Source: JAWPNA01 sp045402695 (GTDB taxonomy: Bacteria > Acidobacteriota > Polarisedimenticolia > JACPZX01 > DASXTC01). Taken from it: a DNA stretch of 5,903 nucleotides. The translations under genes and the position numbers were made by a program. Positions 1 through 5,062 of the stretch are shown here, in pieces; within the stretch, counting starts at the first letter, position 1; every line of letters begins with the position of its first letter. The notes beneath the pieces were generated by a model. The model made no database searches, was not told the origin of the DNA, and saw only the letters and a program-made list of their open reading frames with translations. The DNA is taken from positions 1-5,903 of the forward strand of contig JAWPNA010000495.1 of the NCBI GenBank assembly GCA_045402695.1, read 5' to 3'.

Positions 1-2045
1 GGCTTCGGACCGGGATACCGGTAATCCGACTCGTGGATCTCCCTCACTTCGGGATCCGCCTTTCTCTTGGCCTTCCTGTAAAAGAAGGTGATGAGCCGCG
101 TGCCGTGGTGCTGCGGGATGATGTCCCGGATCTGCCTGGGGAGATTGTACTCCACAGAGAGCCTGATTCCCTCCTTGACGTGGCTCGCAATGATGAGGCT
201 CGACATGCGGGGCGAGATCCGGTCGTGGCGGTTCATCCCGTCGCGCATGTTCTCCACGAAGTACTCCGGCTTGCTCATCTTGCCGATGTCGTGGTAGTAG
301 GCCGCCACCCTGCAGAACAGGGCGTGCGCTCCGATCTCCTCGGCGGCTTGCTCGGCCAATGTTCCCACGATGACGCTGTGGTTGTACGTGCCTGGGACTT
401 CCAGCGCGAGCCGGCGCAGCAGCGCGTTGTCGAGGTTCGACAGCTCCAGCAGCCTGATGTCGGTCAGGACGTTGAAGAGCCACTCGAGCATCGGCAGGCT
501 GAACGCGACCACGGGCACCACCAGCAATCCCCCCACCGCCGCGGCCGCAATCTCGAACAGCCCTTCCGCCACGGGACTGAAGCCGTTCTCGATGCACTTC
601 AGCGAGAAGACGACCGCCACGTTCACCAGTCCGACCACCGCTGAAGCCTTCAGGATCGCGGTCCGTTGCTGGTACCGGCTGATGCCGTAGATGGCCGCGA
701 ACGAGGAGAGCAGCGCGAACACCATCGCTCGCGGATCCCAGCCGAGCGCCACACCGAACAGCGCGGAGATCATCGCCGCCGCGACCGTGGCCACGCGGCC
801 ATTGGCGAGGAGCGTGATGAGCATGGCGCCGGCGGAGACAGGCAACGCCCAGTAGTAGCTGGACGGAGAGTTGAACGGCGCCATGAAGAACTGGTCCGCC
901 ACCGAGTTGGCGATGAACATCCCCACCCAGGCTCCGACGATGATGAACAGCGCCACCACCAGCACCAAGGTGTACAGGTTCTTGACCCTGCGGAACACCC
1001 GCTGATGCGCCTGCACGTACCGGTGCATGAAGAGCACCAGAAGCGAGAGCAGAACCGCATTGCCCCCCAGCGTCTTCCAGTGAATCGTCATCAGGCCGGC
1101 GCGGCGGATCCGCGACAGAACTTCCAGCGCCTCCGGCGTGAAGACCTCCCCTTCCCTCACGATGACGCGGCCGCGTTGCACACGCATGAAGACCTGCGGC
1201 ACCGACGCCATTGCCACAGTGCGCCTGCGCTCCGTCTCGCTGGCGTTGTAAGAGAGGTTGGCGACGACGTACCGCTCCAGAAGAGAGGCCAGAGCCTTGC
1301 GCTCGGCCCCGGTCCATTCCTGCAGCTCGGCGTCGAGGCGGACGCGCAGCGCCGCGCGCGCTTCCTCCAGGTCGCGGATCTGGTCGAGACGCGAGAGAGA
1401 CGATTCTTCCATCACGCCAGGACGCACTTCGCGCACCACGATCGATCCGCCGGCCGGGAGCCCATCCTTCTGCGCAACGACCCTTCCTTGCATGATCGCC
1501 GAATATGCTCTGACGCAGGAGTCCTCGAGCTCCTGCGAGAACCCCCACTTGCTCAGCAGGAGGAGGGGCTCCTCGGGCAGTGCCTGGCCGACGGCGGCCC
1601 GGAGGCGCGCGATCGTCTCGGCGTCGGCGCGCGCGGCGGCGCGCCCGCGGGACACGGGCGGTGAGATCCTGACCGCCGCTCTCCCCTTCTCGAACAGCCC
1701 GGAGATCTTCGAGCGCTGCTCGGAGGGAGATCCCACGACGAAATCGTAAACCGGCGCGACCTCGGCCCGCTCGGCCTCGCGCCTTTCGCGCGTCGCGGCC
1801 TCGTCGAGCACCTCGATGTCGTAGGGCGCCTTGATGTTGCCCGTGGCCACCTCACCCGCCTTGTAGACTGGTGTGGCCAGGCCGCACTCCTGCTGCGAGA
1901 GGATGGGAGTCAACAGCGCTACGAAGACCATGGCCCAGGCAACGTTTCTGCCGAGAACGCGCTCCACTGCATTCTGCATGGAGGAAGCGTTGCCGCGGAT
2001 GCCCGAGGCCAGACGAAACCAGAATGAGGTCGTGGAGGGCGCCAC
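1..2045 (-). CDS. pgpH: 7TM-HD membrane phosphohydrolase, PgpH/YqfF family (probable c-di-AMP phosphodiesterase); 3' end outside window
   Basis: Integral membrane HD hydrolase; characterised relatives (Listeria PgpH) hydrolyse cyclic di-AMP to pApA on the cytoplasmic side. 681 codons are visible; about 100 C-terminal residues are missing. Order: short cytoplasmic N-terminus; first membrane helix (about 34-51); extracytoplasmic 7TMR-HDED domain (about 52-322) beginning with YKAGEVATGNIKAPYDIEV; seven hydrophobic segments (about 329-344, 357-379, 398-414, 418-436, 441-455, 464-482, 498-520); the junction TDIRLLELSNL (528-538); then the HD domain with PGTYNHS (H556), YYHDIGK (H585, D586), SHV (H622) and PQHHGT (H646/H647). 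The last metal-ligand Asp expected in the family lies past the edge; the visible end reads RYPGPK, as in YqfF. The GTG at 2045 is preferred for its GGAG; the ATG at 1979 (residue 23) is the alternative. It follows phoH closely, a conserved pairing. The exact nucleotide substrate is inferred. Confidence 0.93.
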   Translation of the reverse strand, partial: MAPSTTSFWFRLASGIRGNASSMQNAVERVLGRNVAWAMVFVALLTPILSQQECGLATPVYKAGEVATGNIKAPYDIEVLDEAATRERREAERAEVAPVYDFVVGSPSEQRSKISGLFEKGRAAVRISPPVSRGRAAARADAETIARLRAAVGQALPEEPLLLLSKWGFSQELEDSCVRAYSAIMQGRVVAQKDGLPAGGSIVVREVRPGVMEESSLSRLDQIRDLEEARAALRVRLDAELQEWTGAERKALASLLERYVVANLSYNASETERRRTVAMASVPQVFMRVQRGRVIVREGEVFTPEALEVLSRIRRAGLMTIHWKTLGGNAVLLSLLVLFMHRYVQAHQRVFRRVKNLYTLVLVVALFIIVGAWVGMFIANSVADQFFMAPFNSPSSYYWALPVSAGAMLITLLANGRVATVAAAMISALFGVALGWDPRAMVFALLSSFAAIYGISRYQQRTAILKASAVVGLVNVAVVFSLKCIENGFSPVAEGLFEIAAAAVGGLLVVPVVAFSLPMLEWLFNVLTDIRLLELSNLDNALLRRLALEVPGTYNHSVIVGTLAEQAAEEIGAHALFCRVAAYYHDIGKMSKPEYFVENMRDGMNRHDRISPRMSSLIIASHVKEGIRLSVEYNLPRQIRDIIPQHHGTRLITFFYRKAKRKADPEVREIHESDYRYPGPK

Positions 2046-2051
2046 GCCCGG

Positions 2052-2055
2052 CTCC
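2052..2055 (-). promoter_or_regulatory. Ribosome binding site supporting a GTG start for pgpH
   Basis: GGAG on the minus strand lies six bases before the in-frame GTG at 2045, between the phoH stop (2067-2065) and pgpH. The only nearby in-frame ATG (1979) has no purine-rich sequence upstream, so this site favours the GTG. Confidence 0.55.
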
Positions 2056-2064
2056 GGTCCCCTG

Positions 2065-3114
2065 CTAACCACGGGCCGGGTCTTTCCCGTCACGGGTGGC
2101 GTCGGGAGGGGGGGGGGCTGAGGGGATGTCGCGCGGTGGCGGCACGCCGGCCGGGCCTTTGCGCGCGCCGCCTCGGCCGTTCTCGTACGAGTCGTATGCC
2201 ACGATGATCCGCTGCACCAGAGGGTGCCGGACCACGTCGCTCTCGTCGAAATGAACGATGCCTATCCCCTGGATGTGGCCCACGACCTGCTCCGCCTCGA
2301 TGAGGCCGGAGGTCCTGCCGCTTGGCAGATCGATCTGCGTGATGTCGCCGGTGATCACCGCCTTGGAGTTGAACCCGATGCGCGTGAGGAACATCTTCAT
2401 CTGCCCCGAGGTGGTGTTTTGCGCCTCGTCGAGGATGATGAAGGAGTCGTTCAGCGTGCGCCCCCTCATGAAGGCCAGGGGGGCGATCTCGATGGTCCCC
2501 CGCTCGATGAGGCGGTCCGCATCCTCCTTCAACTGGAAGTCAAAGATCGCGTCATAAAGCGGCCTCAGGTAGGGCTCCACTTTCTGCGCCATGTCGCCCG
2601 GAAGGAACCCGAGCTTCTCGCCCGCCTCCACCGCGGGCCGGGCGAGGATGATCCGATCCACGTTGCGATCCTTGAGGAACGAGAGCGCCATCGCCACGGC
2701 CAGGTAGGTCTTGCCGGTGCCGGCGGGCCCGATGCCGAACACCATGTCCAGGCTCCGGATCGCATCGAGGTAGCGCCTCTGGTTCGGGCTGCGCGGAGAC
2801 ACCGACTTCTTGGTCGAAGGGCGCACCTGTCCCGGCAGCAGGCGATCGAGCCGGGCGTTGCCCTCCGCCTGCATGACGCGCGCCGCCAAGGCGAGGTCAC
2901 CGTCGGAGATGCCGTGTCCCTGACTGAGGAAGTCTGAAAGTTGCTGGATGAAGTCGGTCGCCATCGCCTCGCTGGCCGGCTCGCCCTTGACCTGGATTTC
3001 CCGGCCCCGCGCGGTGATCTCCACCTGGAAGTGGCTTTCGAGGAACCTGAGGTGGCTGTCCCTGGTGCCGGCAAGGTCCTTGAGGACCTTCTCCGCGACT
3101 TCAATCTTTCTCAT
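2065..3114 (-). CDS. phoH: PhoH/YbeZ-family ATPase
   Basis: P-loop NTPase of the PhoH family, cytoplasmic; family members are linked to RNA metabolism and, with the endonuclease YbeY, to rRNA maturation, though the exact reaction is not settled. 349 residues, within the family range. Order: N-terminal KH-like region (about 13-45, GTRDSHLRFLESHFQVEITA); linker with the NQRRYLDAI motif (111-119); Walker A GPAGTGKT (129-136); LARPAVEAGEKLGFLPGD (157-174); Walker B FIILDEAQ (225-232); TGDITQIDLP (255-264); and a conserved Arg in SDVVRHPLVQRII (292-304). Residues about 313-349 form a Gly/Pro-rich tail with PPPP encoded across a ten-base C run. The ATG at 3114 is preferred: the only upstream in-frame start, GTG at 3204, lies upstream of the predicted transcription start and overlaps no conserved sequence. 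No good Shine-Dalgarno precedes the ATG. pgpH follows after 19 bases. Confidence 0.96.
   Translation of the reverse strand: MRKIEVAEKVLKDLAGTRDSHLRFLESHFQVEITARGREIQVKGEPASEAMATDFIQQLSDFLSQGHGISDGDLALAARVMQAEGNARLDRLLPGQVRPSTKKSVSPRSPNQRRYLDAIRSLDMVFGIGPAGTGKTYLAVAMALSFLKDRNVDRIILARPAVEAGEKLGFLPGDMAQKVEPYLRPLYDAIFDFQLKEDADRLIERGTIEIAPLAFMRGRTLNDSFIILDEAQNTTSGQMKMFLTRIGFNSKAVITGDITQIDLPSGRTSGLIEAEQVVGHIQGIGIVHFDESDVVRHPLVQRIIVAYDSYENGRGGARKGPAGVPPPRDIPSAPPPPDATRDGKDPARG
2108..2117 (-). repeat. Ten-base C homopolymer near the 3' end of phoH
   Basis: Ten consecutive G on the plus strand (C on the coding strand) encode most of PPPP at PhoH residues 334-337. Runs of this length are prone to slippage in replication and to sequencing or assembly error. 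The frame as given yields a normal PhoH end 43 bases later, downstream of all conserved motifs. Confidence 0.9.
3073..3090 (-). other. Perfect 8-base inverted repeat early in phoH
   Basis: AAGGTCCT (3073-3080) and AGGACCTT (3083-3090) are exact reverse complements separated by two bases. In RNA this would fold as a 7-base-pair stem with a four-base loop, 24 bases after the phoH ATG (codons 9-14, KVLKDL). It could be an operator-like dyad, an RNA structure affecting early elongation, or a by-product of the repeated KVL/KDL coding sequence. The repeat is certain; a function is speculative. Confidence 0.4.
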
Positions 3115-3185
3115 CGTATCCGGATTGGGATTCGGGATTCGGCCGGCGGGAGGGATGCCCCATGACCGGGGAGCGTGACGTTCAT
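3111..3185 (-). CDS. Candidate 24-codon leader ORF coupled to phoH by an ATGA overlap
   Basis: An ATG at 3185 opens a 24-codon frame (begins MNVTLPGHG, ends SRIPIRIR) whose TGA (3113-3111) overlaps the phoH ATG (3114-3112) as ATGA, a classic arrangement for translational coupling. The inferred transcription start near 3188 would leave only about three untranslated bases, so translation would be nearly leaderless; there is no Shine-Dalgarno sequence before the ATG. The last three sense codons are CGG-ATA-CGA, of which ATA and CGA are often slow codons. The phoH ATG itself has no convincing ribosome binding site, which makes coupling useful. The peptide has no recognisable domain, membrane segment or run of a single amino acid typical of attenuators. 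It may simply be a chance frame in a GC-rich leader; the exact stop/start overlap and the promoter position are the arguments for it. Confidence 0.35.
   Translation of the reverse strand: MNVTLPGHGASLPPAESRIPIRIR
3123..3142. repeat. Short tandem repeat in the phoH leader
   Basis: On the plus strand the unit GATTCGG occurs twice in tandem (3129-3135, 3136-3142), preceded by a six-base variant GATTGG (3123-3128). On the transcript this reads CCGAATC-CCGAATC-CCAATC, ending eight bases before the phoH ATG, where a ribosome binding site would normally lie. The C-rich sequence explains why no Shine-Dalgarno is found there. Confidence 0.6.
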
Positions 3186-3194
3186 CGCGGCATG

Positions 3195-3224
3195 AAGGTA
3201 CCACCGCGATCCGGCAATTGTCAA
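3195..3224 (-). promoter_or_regulatory. Predicted sigma-70-type promoter for phoH-pgpH
   Basis: Minus strand: TTGACA (3224-3219) is a perfect -35 consensus, followed by an 18-base spacer ending in TGG, then TACCTT (3200-3195) as the -10. The TG one base upstream of the -10 is an extended -10 element. A start of transcription about seven bases further on would be near 3188. It lies 35 bases after the aspS stop, in a comparatively AT-rich patch of an otherwise GC-rich window, so it would drive phoH and pgpH independently of hisS-aspS. No terminator separates it from aspS, so read-through could also contribute. The hexamers are seen directly; promoter activity and the start site are inferred. 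Confidence 0.7.
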
Positions 3225-3229
3225 GGCAT

Positions 3230-3259
3230 CAGGTATCCAACCCCATTATTTCCAGGTAT
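3230..3259. repeat. 7-base direct repeat CAGGTAT upstream of the phoH -35
   Basis: CAGGTAT occurs at 3230-3236 and again at 3253-3259 on the plus strand (ATACCTG on the minus strand), 23 bases start to start. Relative to an inferred transcription start near 3188, the copies centre at about -45 and -68, where activators often bind. The distal copy ends one base short of the aspS TAA stop. A two-site activator operator is possible, but two copies of seven bases could also arise by chance. Confidence 0.35.
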
Positions 3260-5062
3260 TTAGCTACCGCTGTGATCGGTAATTCCCCTGTGGGAGAGGT
3301 GAAGCTCGTCCATCTGGTCGGGGTCGATCGCCGCGGGTGAGCCGGTCATGAGGCAGGTGGCGCTGGTGGTCTTGGGGAACGCGATCACGTCCCGCAGCGA
3401 AGAGGCCCCCGTCAGCAGCGCCACGAGCCGGTCCAGCCCCAAGGCGATGCCGCCGTGCGGCGGGGCACCGAACCTCAGCGCCTCGAGAAAGAAGCCGAAC
3501 TTCTCCTGCGCCTGCTCGGGAGTCAGCCGCAGCAATGCGAAGATCCTCCTCTGCACCGGCTCCTCGTGAATGCGGATGCTGCCGCCGCCCAGCTCCCATC
3601 CGTTCAGCACCAAGTCGTAGGCCCGCGCCCGCACGCTGAGGGGGTCGGACTCCAGCCGATCCAGATCCTCCGGACGCGGCGACGTGAACGGATGGTGCGC
3701 GGGGGTGATGGTGCGGTCCTCCGGCCTCAGCTCGAACATCGGAAAGTCATGCACCCACGTGAGCGCCCAGCCTGAGTCGGGACGCAGCTTTTCCCGCCGC
3801 GCGGTCTCGAGCCGCAGGGCGCCGAGGCTCTTGGCCGTCGATTCCAAAGGACCCGCCACGATCAGCGCGAGGTCTCCCGTCCGCGCGGACAACCGATCCA
3901 TCAGGGAGGATGCTCGATCGTTTCCGAGGAACTTCAGCGCGGGAGACTGGATCTCCCCTTCCGTCCTCTTGATCGTGACCAGGCCCGAGGCGCCAAACCT
4001 GCGCGCGTACTCGGTCAGCTCGTCGATCTCGCGCCTCGTGTACCGGGCGCCACCGGGCACCACCAGCCCGCGCACGACGCCGCCCGCCGCTGCCGCCTTC
4101 TCGAAGACGGGGAACTCCGATCCTCCCGCGGTCTGGGTGAGGTCGGTGATCTCCAGCCCGAACCTCAGGTCGGGAGCGTCGCTGCCGTACCGATCGATCG
4201 CGTCGCGGTAGCTCATGCGTCCCACCCTGTCCGGGAACCCCACCTCGGCGGCGGCGAAGATGCGGCGCATCAGCCCCTCGACGAGCTGAAAAATGTCCTC
4301 GGGCTCGACGAAGGAGGCCTCGATGTCGATCTGCGTGAACTCGGGCTGGCGGTCGGCGCGCAGATCCTCGTCGCGGAAACAGCGCGCGATTTGAAAGTAC
4401 TTCTCGTAACCGGCAATCATGAAGAGCTGCTTGAAGAGCTGAGGGGACTGCGGCAGCGCGTAGAACGTCCCCGGGTGCACACGCGAGGGCACGACGTAGT
4501 CGCGCGCTCCTTCAGGCGTGGAGCGGGTGAGCATCGGCGTCTCCAGCTCCAGGAATCCAGCCTCGTCGAGGTACTTGCGGGTTTCCATGCAGATGCGGTG
4601 GCGGAGCGTCAGCGCCCGCATGAGCGGCCGCCGGCGCAGGTCGAGGAAACGGTACTTCAGCCGCAGATCCTCAGAGGCGGTCACCTCCTGGTCGTCGAGA
4701 GGAAACGGCGGCACCTCCGACTTGTTGAGGACCTGGAGGCGCCGCGCGACCACCTCGACCTCGCCCGTGGGTATGTTCGCGTTCACGTTGGCCGCGTCGC
4801 GGGGCACCACGTCACCCGAGACGGCCAGCACGAACTCGGGTCGCACATCGCGCGCGGCGGCGTGCGCCTCGGCGCTCTCCTCCGGACGGAAGACGACCTG
4901 GCAGATCCCCGAGCGGTCCCTCAGATCGATGAAGATCAGGTTGCCATGATCACGGCGGCGGTGCACCCACCCGGCCAACGTGACCTCCGTGCCCGCGACA
5001 GCGCGCGAGAGGCTCCCGCAGCTTGCGCTTCTCCTAAGCCCCGACGCGCTGCTGACCGCCAT
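3260..5062 (-). CDS. aspS: Aspartate-tRNA ligase, bacterial type, probably non-discriminating (Asp/Asn)
   Basis: Class II synthetase that charges tRNA-Asp with aspartate, 600 residues, close to the usual bacterial length of about 590. Order: N-terminal OB-fold anticodon-binding domain (about 8-115) with GWVHRRRDHG at 31-40; motif 1 region (about 165-190, LELETPMLTRSTPEGARDY); QSPQ (205-208); motif 2 with FRDEDLRADRQPEFTQID (229-246); bacterial GAD insertion (about 295-435); HHPFTSP (456-462); GGGSIRIH (492-499); motif 3, GLDRL (542-546); and the C-terminal RDVIAFPKT (557-565). The ATG at 5062 is chosen because GGAGG sits six bases upstream; an upstream in-frame TTG at 5080 has no such support and adds six atypical residues. 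The start overlaps the hisS end by 29 bases, suggesting coupled translation. His39 aligns with the histidine associated with relaxed tRNA-Asn/tRNA-Asp specificity; that reading is inference. No intrinsic terminator is seen after the TAA stop. Confidence 0.98.
   Translation of the reverse strand: MAVSSASGLRRSASCGSLSRAVAGTEVTLAGWVHRRRDHGNLIFIDLRDRSGICQVVFRPEESAEAHAAARDVRPEFVLAVSGDVVPRDAANVNANIPTGEVEVVARRLQVLNKSEVPPFPLDDQEVTASEDLRLKYRFLDLRRRPLMRALTLRHRICMETRKYLDEAGFLELETPMLTRSTPEGARDYVVPSRVHPGTFYALPQSPQLFKQLFMIAGYEKYFQIARCFRDEDLRADRQPEFTQIDIEASFVEPEDIFQLVEGLMRRIFAAAEVGFPDRVGRMSYRDAIDRYGSDAPDLRFGLEITDLTQTAGGSEFPVFEKAAAAGGVVRGLVVPGGARYTRREIDELTEYARRFGASGLVTIKRTEGEIQSPALKFLGNDRASSLMDRLSARTGDLALIVAGPLESTAKSLGALRLETARREKLRPDSGWALTWVHDFPMFELRPEDRTITPAHHPFTSPRPEDLDRLESDPLSVRARAYDLVLNGWELGGGSIRIHEEPVQRRIFALLRLTPEQAQEKFGFFLEALRFGAPPHGGIALGLDRLVALLTGASSLRDVIAFPKTTSATCLMTGSPAAIDPDQMDELHLSHRGITDHSGS

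Noticed and set aside
1626..1645. Perfect 7-base inverted repeat GGCGCGC / GCGCGCC with a six-base loop inside pgpH
   Set aside because: It consists only of G and C in an Ala/Arg-rich coding stretch, so it is readily explained by codon bias; no regulatory context.
33..1749. Long plus-strand open frames (about 33-644, 666-1664, 1258-1749) opposite pgpH
   Set aside because: They are antisense shadows of a clearly conserved membrane HD protein. Their translations are rich in Arg/His/Asp with no domain or plausible start context.
2565..3104. 179-codon minus-strand frame within phoH
   Set aside because: It is an alternative-frame shadow, very rich in Arg and Ser; phoH in the other frame carries Walker A, Walker B and other family motifs.
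3101..3163. Second short leader frame (20 codons, ATG at 3163) overlapping the phoH start
   Set aside because: It has no ribosome binding site, lies further from the predicted transcript start and ends 11 bases inside phoH without a neat stop/start overlap. It is a weaker candidate than the frame starting at 3185.
3115..3204. 30-residue N-terminal extension of PhoH from the GTG at 3204
   Set aside because: The GTG lies upstream of the predicted transcription start, the added residues are Pro/Arg-rich without family similarity, and the PhoH N-terminus is normal from the ATG at 3114.
3264..3283. Possible terminator hairpin at the aspS end (TACCG / CGGTA, 7-base loop)
   Set aside because: The stem is only five base pairs, lies inside the coding region and is not followed by a T-tract.
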